Of a stretch of 16,292 bases of DNA, positions 7,078 to 13,730 are shown in pieces. Position 1 is the stretch's first letter; every line of letters begins with the position of its first letter. The position numbers were made by a program, and so were the translations under genes. Source of the DNA: Propionibacteriaceae bacterium (GTDB taxonomy: Bacteria; Actinomycetota; Actinomycetes; Propionibacteriales; Propionibacteriaceae). The DNA lies in NCBI GenBank assembly GCA_021323255.1, contig JAJTCL010000045.1, positions 1 to 16,292 of the forward strand, written 5' to 3'. Under the pieces are notes generated by a model. The model was not told the origin of the DNA. It saw only the letters and a program-made list of their open reading frames with translations, and did no database searches.

Positions 7078-7449
7078 TTACGAACGCTGGTGGGTGTGCT
7101 CACTCACCAGGAGTGATGGCTCAGAGGTGTCGCTGACGACCATCATCCGGCGCCGTCTCGGCCTTGGCGTATCAGCGTCCCGCTTGGCTATGCGGGCTGC
7201 CACGCTGATCGCCACCAACGCCAATGCTGTAAGACCGGCACAGACCGCGAAGACACCGCCATATCCGAGCGGTGTCAGCGAGCCGAACCCGCTCCCGTTG
7301 TAAACCGCAAGCACCCAACCGACCTCTGCAGCAGTGGCGTCGAAGAGCGCCACTAGAAGCAACGCCAGGGCGGGATTGAGGAAGGCGAACTGTAGCCCCC
7401 ACAGCAATGCGGCGGAGGGGATCAGCAGGCGCTTCACTTTCGGCACCAC
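7078..7449 (-). pseudogene. MFS transporter remnant with large internal deletion
   Basis: A 123-codon frame from GTG 7449 keeps the two ends of a major facilitator superfamily transporter. Residues 6-54 are a typical first helix, loop and second helix (FAFLNPALALLLVALFD, then VLAVYNGSGF). At about residue 55 the sequence jumps to what reads as the last helix (GGVFAVCAGLTALALVAI) and a basic cytoplasmic tail. Family members have ~400 residues and 12 helices; here only about three remain, so some 270-300 residues are missing although the frame stayed open. The N-terminus resembles sugar-efflux (SetA-like) MFS proteins by recall. It cannot work as a transporter. It lies convergent to the sugar operon, just past its terminator. 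Confidence 0.7.
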
Positions 7450-7788
7450 TTCATCGGAGCAATCTGAGGCTCCTTTCTGTCGACGCCCAAGGTGAACCCT
7501 CGCTCAGAGTTGGTCCGCTCCAAGTGTTCGGGGGATCGCGCTCCGGAGGGAGGCTCTGTTAGTACCTGCTCGACGCTGGCTGCAGGAACGAGCTGACCCG
7601 GACTATTGGACGCAGTGCTGGATTATGACGGCCGTTGGGTGCGCAAGCCGCTGGACCGCGGTGGGGCCGGTGCCGACGGCTGAAGGCAGCCGCATATTTA
7701 CAGGGACCAGACAATGCCAATAAGGTACAGCCACAGGTTCACTTCCTTCATCAGGTAGTGGTGCCGTCCACGAGCAGGAGTGGTTACC
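7450..7788. other. Intergenic stretch with no supported gene
   Basis: This 339-bp gap lies between the MFS remnant and the SPFH gene. All frames are short. A minus-strand frame ends in a 17-residue hydrophobic peptide starting with ATG near 7752 (core NLWLYLIGIVW) without a Shine-Dalgarno; I do not count it as a gene. A plus-strand stretch near 7615-7680 reads as a plausible protein tail (VLDYDGRWVRKPLDR) but matches nothing I recognise. Both could be scraps of deleted genes. Confidence 0.4.
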
Positions 7789-8526
7789 ATGCCCGCTGGT
7801 GTACTCGAGTACCTCTGGTTCCGAGACGATGACCCGTGGTGGGCGACACTCTTGCGGGCAGTGGCACTGATTGCCCTCCTGGTGCTGTTCGTCCTCAAAG
7901 GCATGCACAAGGTGCCCTCGGGCAGCAAGGCGTTACGGACTCGGTTCAACAAGGTCATCCACCACCGCCGGAATACCTACGACCGCATTAACGAGAAAAT
8001 CCGTCTCCGCGGTGAGGCCAAAGTGGTTGGCCCCGGCCTTGTCATCGGCATTCCTTTCGTGCACAACGTCATGATCGAGTCGGTGACCGAGCAGTTCGAG
8101 CCGTTGCCGCCGATGATCCGTTTACACCCGTTGCGTGAACTTGCCTCCCAGATCAATTTCAAAGTCGTCGACCTCGAGAGGGCGCTGGTTGGTGTCGCCG
8201 ACTACAAAGGTTCGCTGGTCAATAGTTGTGCCGCGGCCCTTCGGCGCCTCGTTGCGCAAACGAGCCTCAGCGACGATGACATCTCAGCTCGCGTGCTGGC
8301 CGACGAATCGCTGCAGCAGCGCGCTACTGACTTGGGCGTCAAACTGTTGGAGATCAATGTGGCGAGCTCCAACCTCACCGAACCGGCTCAGTTGGCTCAC
8401 GCCTTCAGGCAGGAGGGGATCGTCCTTGAGGGCACTCCGGCCGCGATACTGGCGGCGCGGACCGTCAACGGTGCAATCGGCCCAGCCCCACTGACCGCGG
8501 TCGATGACGATGCTCCGGCCGCTTAA
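7789..8526 (+). CDS. SPFH/band 7 domain membrane protein
   Basis: Stomatin/prohibitin-like protein of 245 residues. After a short acidic N-terminus there is one transmembrane segment (WATLLRAVALIALLVLFVLKGM, about 18-39). An SPFH-type domain follows: KVPSGSKALRTRF at 41-53, GEAKVVGPGLVIGIPFVHNV at about 75-94, and a helical region with ARVLADESLQQRATDLGVKLLEINV (167-191) as in band 7 proteins. The second half is shorter than in most stomatins and lacks a long coiled-coil tail. I prefer ATG 7789 (CAGGAG nine bases upstream) to GTG 7780. Such proteins scaffold membrane microdomains; the role of this one is unknown. It is intact although both neighbours are broken genes. Confidence 0.85.
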   Translation: MPAGVLEYLWFRDDDPWWATLLRAVALIALLVLFVLKGMHKVPSGSKALRTRFNKVIHHRRNTYDRINEKIRLRGEAKVVGPGLVIGIPFVHNVMIESVTEQFEPLPPMIRLHPLRELASQINFKVVDLERALVGVADYKGSLVNSCAAALRRLVAQTSLSDDDISARVLADESLQQRATDLGVKLLEINVASSNLTEPAQLAHAFRQEGIVLEGTPAAILAARTVNGAIGPAPLTAVDDDAPAA

Positions 8527-8583
8527 GCTGATCGAAAGAGGACTCTGACTCGTACGTCGCCAGGAAATCGCATCCCCCACACA

Positions 8584-9025
8584 CGTGCCGACGTCGGGAT
8601 GCGAGTCGATCCACAGGATTGCCAGATCGTCACCGTACCGACGAGCGAGTTCGGAGAATGGCGCCACGCTCACCGAGCACTCGCCCCCGAGCGTCGTGAT
8701 CCGCGCCGGGTCGTGCTCGCCGATAATCGCTAGGGCAGCTGCTAGCTGCTCGAGGATCACCGCCTTGGCTTCGACACCGCCGCGCTCCTCGAGACCGGCG
8801 TCTGACATCGTGACCGGCACTGTAGCGCTGGGGCCGTCGTGCGGCGGTAGGACAAGCTTCGAGGACTGCCGAACCCACGGCATAACCGCGGCGGGCGGCG
8901 TCAAACGGGAATTCCGAAGCGAGCTCTCTGACGCTGGATGTGCCGCCGCCCTGCCACTGCGGCCAGACCAGGCGGAGGTTGACGCCGTCGTGATCGGAGC
9001 CGGTCGCCGAATTCGGCTGGGTCAC
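8584..9025 (-). pseudogene. Arginase-family (ureohydrolase) gene, frameshifted and 3'-truncated
   Basis: From GTG 9025 the first frame reads an N-terminus with LRLVWPQWQGGGTSSV and GYAVGSAVLEA. Homology then continues one frame over with VLPPHDGPSATVPV, through LGGECSVSVAPFSELARRYG (the GGDHS-equivalent metal motif), to WIDSHPDVGT (the metal-binding DxHxD motif). One extra base near 8854 explains the shift. After HPDVGT similarity stops at about 8584, where the family would continue for another ~130-150 residues including the second metal motif. The 3' half is therefore gone, replaced by the downstream region of the SPFH gene. The start overlaps the stop of the XRE regulator (GTGA), so the intact ancestor was probably translationally coupled to it. 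The substrate of the family member is unknown. Confidence 0.82.
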
Positions 9026-9776
9026 TGATGACTCCTTCGCCGCGTGTTGACCTCTTGGGTGGCTGGCCAGGATGTGAGGAGGGCGAGGGCATGTTCGGTG
9101 GGCGAGGCTGGTTCAGCGGCGTAGATCGTCATGGTGAGTCCGGCTTCGGAGATCATGTCGACGCTCTCGTAGGCCAGCTCTAGATCGCCAACTATCTGGT
9201 GATGAAAATGTTTAGTCCCCGCGCCGTGATAGCGGACATTGTGGGCGCTCCAGCGGCGGCGGAAGTCTTCGCTTCGGGTGGACAGCTCCCCGACGAGGTC
9301 GTACAGACCCTTCTCATAGGGGTCGCGTCCGGCCTCGGTGCGCAGAATGGCCACGCAAGTGTCGGCGGCGGTAGCCCAGTCGGGGTAGAAACGGTGTGAG
9401 TCGTCGTCGAGGAAGGTGTAGCGGGCGAAGTTCGGCTGGCCGGTTGGGTCACGGTCGTACAGCGAGGAGTGCATCGCTCGGCCGAGGTGGTTGGTCACGA
9501 GCAGATCCATCCGACCATTTCGGACGATGGCCGGTGCGGTAATGGTGTCCAGAACCCATTGCAGACTGGGTCGAGGACGGTTGCGGAGGCGCCGGCTAGT
9601 GCACCGCGTTCAAGTTTGGAGTAATACTCGATGCTCACCCCGGCGAGGGCGGCGACCTCGCCGCGGCGCAGGCCGGGGACGCGACGGTTGCCTGCGTTGG
9701 GCAGGCCGGCCCGCTGGGGGGTGAGTTTGGCTCGCCGTGAGATGAGGAACTGACGGACCTCGGCCCGGTTGTCCAT
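9022..9776 (-). pseudogene. XRE-family regulator with MmyB-like ligand domain, broken by internal deletion
   Basis: From ATG 9776 the N-terminus is a normal helix-turn-helix: VRQFLISRRAKLTPQRAGLP, then VPGLRRGEVAALAGVSIEYY and KLERGALAGASATVLD. In intact relatives about 45 residues follow (helices with a DEAERAHLFDLAR-like stretch) before the ligand-binding domain. Here VLD is joined at about 9566-9578 directly to PSLQWVLDTITAPAIVRNGR in a different frame. The MmyB-like domain then runs to the end (MDLLVTNHLGRAM, NFARYTFLDDDSHRFYPDW, VGELSTRSEDFRRRW, LTSWPATQE). The deletion is out of frame, so full-length protein is impossible. The gene stood divergent from the alcohol dehydrogenase remnant, the usual arrangement when such regulators control an adjacent oxidoreductase gene. 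Confidence 0.85.
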
Positions 9777-9839
9777 GCCACGACACTACGACTCGGCAAG
9801 TGCGGTTGGGATGCCATGGCAGTACACGTTCTGCGCCAG

Positions 9840-10620
9840 TTCGTCGTGGGGTCGTTTTGGGCATCCGACAACACCTGCCAGATCTGCCAGGCGGGTTATC
9901 AGTGCGCTTGCATCCAGCGGGTGGGCATGGGCTCCGCCCAGGCCGAGCGGTTGCGGGTTCCGCTGGCTGACGGAACGCTGGTAGCAACCCCGGAGCCGCC
10001 AGCGGATGATCTGATTCCGAGCTTCCTGGCGGCCTCTGATGTTCTTGGCACTGGCTGGTTCGGTGCTGTTGCAGCGGAGGCCGGCCCGGGCAAGACGGTT
10101 GCTGTGGTTGGCGATGGCGCGGTGGGGCTGCTTGCGGTGTTGGCTGCTAAGCAGCTCGGGGCGGAGCGGATCATCGCGATGAGCCGCCACCAGTCACGGC
10201 AGAAGCTTGCATTGGAGTACGGGGCGACCGACATCGTCGAAGAGCGCGGCGAGGAGGGCGCGGCCAGAATCAAGGATCTTACCGACGGGTTGGGCGCGCA
10301 TTCGGTTGTTGAGGCGGTTGGCACGCAGGAGTCGTTCAAGCAGGCCATCGGCTCTACCCGCCCCGGCGGGCATGTCGGTTTCGTCGGCGTTCTCCATGAC
10401 GTGCAATTGGCTGGGGAGGAGCTGTTCTGGTCCCACGTGCACGTGCACGGAGGCCCTGCACCGGTGCGCCGCTTCCTGCCCCGACTCATGGACCCTGATT
10501 TGGAACCGTCAGATCGATCCGGGCAAGGTCTTCGACCTTGAATTACCTCTCGAGCAGGCCGCCGAGGGCTACCAGGCGATGGATGAACGGCGAGCGATCA
10601 AGGTCCTCCTTCAGCCATGA
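9840..10620 (+). pseudogene. Zinc-dependent alcohol dehydrogenase, N-terminus missing and frameshifted
   Basis: Medium-chain dehydrogenase/reductase remnant. Homology starts abruptly at FVVGSFWASDNTC (9840), continues through structural-zinc cysteines (TCQICQAGYQCAC), VPLADGTLVATPEPP, the Rossmann motif VAVVGDGAVGLLAVLAAKQLG, and GGHVGFVGVLHDV. At the C run 10493-10495 one extra base shifts the frame; the C-terminus (LIWNRQIDPGKVFDLELPLEQ ending RRAIKVLLQP) is intact in the next frame. About 95 N-terminal residues, including the catalytic zinc ligands, and the promoter region are gone: the remnant begins ~60 bases from the start of the divergent regulator. About 250 of ~345 codons remain. It lies 12 bases before the SDR gene, so they probably once formed an operon. 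Confidence 0.85.
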
Positions 10621-10632
10621 CCCAGCGCTGAG

Positions 10633-11430
10633 ATGAGCCACGAAGTGGAACAGACGGTGGCTGCGACCTACCAGACTGCGAGCTTCGCAGGCAAGGTGGC
10701 GTTCGTGACGGGTGCTGGCAGCGGCATTGGACGCACTACGGCGCTGGCGTTCGCGCGCCAGAGGGCGAGCGTGGTGATCGCTGATGTGGCCGAACACGGC
10801 AGCAAGGAAACGGCTCGCATGATCTCCGAGCTCGGCGGAAAGGCGCTCACCATGAGATGCGATGTCACCCAGGGTGAGGAGGTGAGGACGGCGCTGGATA
10901 AGGCGGTCAACATATTTGGGCGCCTCGACATCGCCTTCAACAACGCCGGCGCCGAACAAAAGGTCAACGCGACGGCCGACATCACCGAGGAGGAATGGGA
11001 CCGGATCATCGCTATCAACCTCCGAGGCGTGTTCCTGTGCATGAAATATGAGATCCCGCTGATGCTGCAACACGGGGGAGGGGCGATCGTGAACACCTCC
11101 TCGGGCGCCGGAATCAGGGGTTTCGGAGGTGGGGCCGCGTACACCGCCGCGAAGCATGGCGTGATCGGCCTGACCAAAGATGCCGCGGTCGACTATGCGC
11201 CATCCAACATCCGGGTCAACGCCGTCTGCCCAGGAATCATCGACACCGAGATGATGCAGCGGTTCACCGGCGGCACCGCCGAGGGGCGCGACCGGGTGAT
11301 CGCACAGGAGCCGATCGGGCGGATGGGGAAGCCAGAAGAGATTGCCGGCGCGGTCCTCTGGCTGTGTTCAGATGCGGCCGCCTTCGTCATCGGACACGCT
11401 ATGGTCGTCGACGGCGGTCAGACTGTCTAG
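10633..11430 (+). CDS. Short-chain dehydrogenase/reductase (SDR), classical type
   Basis: NAD(P)-dependent oxidoreductase of 265 residues, intact. Motifs: the cofactor-binding TGAGSGIG (26-33), an acidic D51 at the end of strand 2 favouring NAD(H), NNAG (103-106), N129, the catalytic S156/S157 with Y170 and K174 (YTAAK), and PGIIDTEM (200-207). The C-terminus ends in the usual VVDGGQTV. There is no clear Shine-Dalgarno before ATG 10633, and the promoter that would have driven it with the upstream dehydrogenase has been lost. Expression is therefore uncertain even though the coding sequence looks undamaged. The substrate cannot be predicted. Confidence 0.92.
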   Translation: MSHEVEQTVAATYQTASFAGKVAFVTGAGSGIGRTTALAFARQRASVVIADVAEHGSKETARMISELGGKALTMRCDVTQGEEVRTALDKAVNIFGRLDIAFNNAGAEQKVNATADITEEEWDRIIAINLRGVFLCMKYEIPLMLQHGGGAIVNTSSGAGIRGFGGGAAYTAAKHGVIGLTKDAAVDYAPSNIRVNAVCPGIIDTEMMQRFTGGTAEGRDRVIAQEPIGRMGKPEEIAGAVLWLCSDAAAFVIGHAMVVDGGQTV

Positions 11431-11515
11431 GAAACGATCGACGCCGCCCAGGCTTCGGGATGTAGACCGAAACGCGGTAAATCCGTGAGGCGATCTCATC
11501 TAGGCGTGTGGTCAT
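11431..11515 (-). pseudogene. MBL-fold hydrolase, only the first ~20 codons left
   Basis: On the minus strand, ATG 11515 follows a strong Shine-Dalgarno and opens MTTRLDEIASRIYRVSVYIP. I recognise this as the start of an MBL-fold metallo-hydrolase family in which the next residues lead into the FNQFLI strand. Here similarity ends after YIP and the frame runs a few codons into the end of the SDR gene before a stop (38 codons in all). The metal-binding HxHxDH motif and the rest of the protein are absent. The position, 17 bases after the stop of the MDMPI gene, suggests it was the third gene of that operon. Confidence 0.65.
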
Positions 11516-11521
11516 GGTGCG

Positions 11522-11528
11522 CCTCCTT
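11522..11528 (-). promoter_or_regulatory. Orphan Shine-Dalgarno of the truncated MBL-fold gene
   Basis: AAGGAGG on the minus strand lies six bases before ATG 11515. A consensus site in front of a frame of only 38 codons supports the reading that a real gene was cut here. Confidence 0.6.
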
Positions 11529-11532
11529 GCGC

Positions 11533-12327
11533 TTAGAAGGGAACCTCGGTGGTAAGTAGTCCCCGGGGTTGGCCATCGTCGGTCCCGGGACGGCCAGAAA
11601 GGATCCGGCAGAAGTCGGCGGCATCCATCACGATCTCTTCACCGCCCGTGCCGGAGCGCCAGCTGCCGCCGGCCGGGCCGGTGAGTACGAGTTGGTATGG
11701 CTGGCCGTGGCGGCGGGCCCACTCACCCACGACATCTGCGACGATGACGCCGTCGTGGTCGGCGGTGTGGACCGGGTCTTGACCGGTTGCGCGGGCCAGG
11801 TCCAGGCGGTGCATCCACGAGTCGCGAGTGAGGATCACATCGGTGACGTAGCCGAGTGACCATGTCTCCGGGGCACCGTTGACGACCTCCGGGTCCGGTA
11901 GGCGCCTGCGGCGTAGGAAGGCGGGAATCCGCCGGCGACCCCTGGCCCCGCGCAGGGTGACGCGATGCAGCTCTGCGCGCAACTCGTCGGGGCCGAGGTG
12001 CTGCCGCTCCGCGACTTGGAGGGCGGTCAGCGCGTCCACGCGAACCTGGCCGGGTTGTTGCCTGGCGTTGGCGGCGCGGGTTTGGCGCACCACTTCAAAG
12101 GGGGTTGAGAAAAGGTTCGCCTGGCCGGCGATATGTGCCACCAGCTGGCGCACGTCCCACTCGGTGCAGTCGGTGGGCCGAGTCCAGTCCTGAAGTTGAA
12201 GTGCCTCGACGGCGTCGGTGACGCGCTGGTACTCGGTCGCCGCCAGCCGCATCGCGGTCGGCCGTTCGATCGCAGGCTGGACAACCTCGGGACCTGGCCA
12301 GCTCGTCGTGGCGGTTGGGGTGTTCAT
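11533..12327 (-). CDS. Maleylpyruvate isomerase family mycothiol-dependent enzyme (DinB-like, MDMPI)
   Basis: The 264-residue product has the DinB/MDMPI four-helix fold. Around residues 51-73 is TDCTEWDVRQLVAHIAGQANL, with the metal-ligand histidine H65. TRDSWMHRLDLARATG (168-182) supplies the second metal site (D169, H173). The C-terminal part (about 190-264) resembles the family's second domain with WRSGTGGEE. Members use mycothiol or act as metal-dependent hydrolases/isomerases; the substrate is unknown. ATG 12327 overlaps the TetR stop (ATGA) and has an AGGAG-type site, so it is translationally coupled to the regulator that probably controls it. A variable Arg-rich loop at 126-142 is unusual but not disabling. 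Confidence 0.88.
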   Translation of the reverse strand: MNTPTATTSWPGPEVVQPAIERPTAMRLAATEYQRVTDAVEALQLQDWTRPTDCTEWDVRQLVAHIAGQANLFSTPFEVVRQTRAANARQQPGQVRVDALTALQVAERQHLGPDELRAELHRVTLRGARGRRRIPAFLRRRRLPDPEVVNGAPETWSLGYVTDVILTRDSWMHRLDLARATGQDPVHTADHDGVIVADVVGEWARRHGQPYQLVLTGPAGGSWRSGTGGEEIVMDAADFCRILSGRPGTDDGQPRGLLTTEVPF

Positions 12328-13034
12328 GAAGTGCTCCTCGTGGCGGGCGTCCCATGATGCGAGCCCTGTGGTTGAGTTTTCAGCCGGGTTCGCGTCGGAG
12401 GGTCAGGGGGAAGGCCGACACCGTCAGCCCAGATATCGACCGTGCGGTCCAGCAGCGCTGACCACCGGGTGCCGCCAGGGTCATTGGCCAGCTGCTGATT
12501 GATCAGGCCGGCGATGATCGCGGTCCCAATATCGAAGTCGGCCGCGTCGCTCAGACCGATGCTGCGGAAGATTTGTTGTCCTAGCTCCAAAACCCGTAAA
12601 GCGGGTGCGTACGACTCCGCGCTGGGCTCGAAACCAGGGATGGTGCGCTGGTTCATGAGCTGGTGGCGGGAAGGATTGGCGACCGCGAAATCGAAGAAGA
12701 CCCGGGCCAATCGGCGGATCGCGGCTCGGGGAGCCTGCGGGAGGTCTGCCAGCTCCGCCAACGCGACTTGCTCATACTTGCTCCACGCCTGGCCGAACAT
12801 CGCATCGTAGATCGCATGCTTGGACGCGAAGTGGGCGTAGAGCGACGGCGCTCGCATGCCGACCCTCTCGGCCAGGTCGCGCAGAGTGAACTCGGCCAGG
12901 CCCTGCTCCTGCGCCAGTTCCCACGCGGCGTCGAGAATCTCCAGCCGAGTTGCCTCACGACGTTCGGCGATCCTATTGCGCCTAGGACTTCCTAACACAA
13001 TTAGGAGCGTGCGCCTCTGAGGGGTGGATGTCAA
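12324..13034 (-). CDS. TetR/AcrR family transcriptional regulator (WHG-type C-terminal domain)
   Basis: TetR regulator of up to 236 residues. The helix-turn-helix lies at about 49-70 (FTLRDLAERVGMRAPSLYAHF), preceded by the usual RREATRLEILDAAWELA helix. The ligand domain follows, with RLARVFFDFAVANPSRHQLM typical of the WHG-type C-terminus. The start is uncertain: the longest frame begins at TTG 13034, and GTG 12998 would remove 12 residues. Neither has a Shine-Dalgarno, and GTG 12998 lies inside an inverted repeat that looks like an operator. It is coupled by an ATGA overlap to the MDMPI gene and is its likely local regulator, probably with autoregulation. The C-terminal ~25 residues are low-complexity and polar. 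Confidence 0.9.
   Translation of the reverse strand: MTSTPQRRTLLIVLGSPRRNRIAERREATRLEILDAAWELAQEQGLAEFTLRDLAERVGMRAPSLYAHFASKHAIYDAMFGQAWSKYEQVALAELADLPQAPRAAIRRLARVFFDFAVANPSRHQLMNQRTIPGFEPSAESYAPALRVLELGQQIFRSIGLSDAADFDIGTAIIAGLINQQLANDPGGTRWSALLDRTVDIWADGVGLPPDPPTRTRLKTQPQGSHHGTPATRSTS
12983..13006. promoter_or_regulatory. Candidate TetR operator: overlapping inverted repeats
   Basis: TCCTAA (12990-12995) and TTAGGA (13001-13006) form a perfect 6-bp inverted repeat with a 5-base spacer. A further TAGGA (12983-12987) makes a second inverted repeat with TCCTA (12990-12994). The three half-sites sit across the start region of the tetR gene, where autoregulatory operators usually lie. The first half-site is inside the coding frame if either annotated start is used, so the true start could be further downstream. 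Confidence 0.5.
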
Positions 13035-13273
13035 GAGGGCCAGGCGTGCAGCGGGATCTCCAGAAGCGTGGAGTCATTACGGCCGTTGGACGCAACGATT
13101 TCTTCGAGGACGGCCACGTGATCATCACATCGGGCCAGCCGGCCAACAACACGCGCATGTCTAGCACCCATGACGGTCTGTCGGCCACGGAGCTAAGAGC
13201 CCGCAGCGTACCTGTCCGCAGCGCATCGAGGAGCTGCCGGGTGATTCGTCATCTTGCACCTGGCTAGGACATT
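13035..13273. other. Intergenic stretch, possibly holding a protein remnant
   Basis: No intact gene. A plus-strand frame (13028-13267) contains GHVIITSGQPANNTRM, which loosely recalls the last strand of pyruvate kinases (VIITSGxP...TN). The surrounding residues do not fit well and there is no Shine-Dalgarno. I treat it as at most a degenerate scrap. Confidence 0.25.
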
Positions 13274-13319
13274 TGGTGCGCCCACGAGGGAATCGAACGC
13301 CCAACCCGCTGGTTAAGAG
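13274..13319 (-). pseudogene. 3' half of a tRNA-Lys(CTT) gene (possible attachment-site remnant)
   Basis: On the minus strand the sequence runs through a 7-base anticodon loop CTCTTAA (13319-13313, anticodon CTT), 3' anticodon stem CCAGC, 5-base variable loop GGGTT, T-arm GGGCG-TTCGATT-CCCTC, and an acceptor strand ending GTGGGCGCACCA. The T-stem has a C-C mismatch, and there is one extra base between T-arm and acceptor if the final CCA is genuine. Upstream of the loop there is no matching 5' anticodon stem, D-arm or acceptor strand. The piece starts at the anticodon loop, a common crossover point for tRNA-targeting integrases. It cannot be a functional tRNA. Confidence 0.72.
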
Positions 13320-13730
13320 TCCGACCCGGGCCATGCAGCGTCGTGTTGTTACTGGGCTTTTCCCTTGTCAGCACCGCATTCCACGCCTCAGAATCGTTTG
13401 GCCGACCGCGGCAACGATCACCACACCCGCCCACTACCTCCACGTAGCCAGCGCGGCCATGCGTCTGCTCGCTGAATCCTCCACGACTTTGGCCCGAATC
13501 AGAGCGAGCCGCCGACTCTAACCGACAACGCTGCTGGCCACATCCCTTCTGGCTTGGCCTCCAACGAACTTGATGAAGCATGGAGAAACACTTACGGACG
13601 TCATCGATCCGTCAAACGCATGGGACCCCCAACGCTCACTTAGACCGTTTCCGTCGCGGCTGATACGACGATCATGATCTTCTCCAAAGTTGGCGGCCAT
13701 CTCGGGACATCCTGTGCACAGAATGAGAGC
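13320..13730. other. Non-coding stretch between tRNA-Lys half and the reductase gene
   Basis: 411 bp without a convincing frame, homology or repeat. The long minus-strand frame 13518-14840 crosses it but is an antisense shadow of the reductase gene. It should contain the promoter of the reductase gene; I see no clear -10/-35 pair. Confidence 0.45.
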
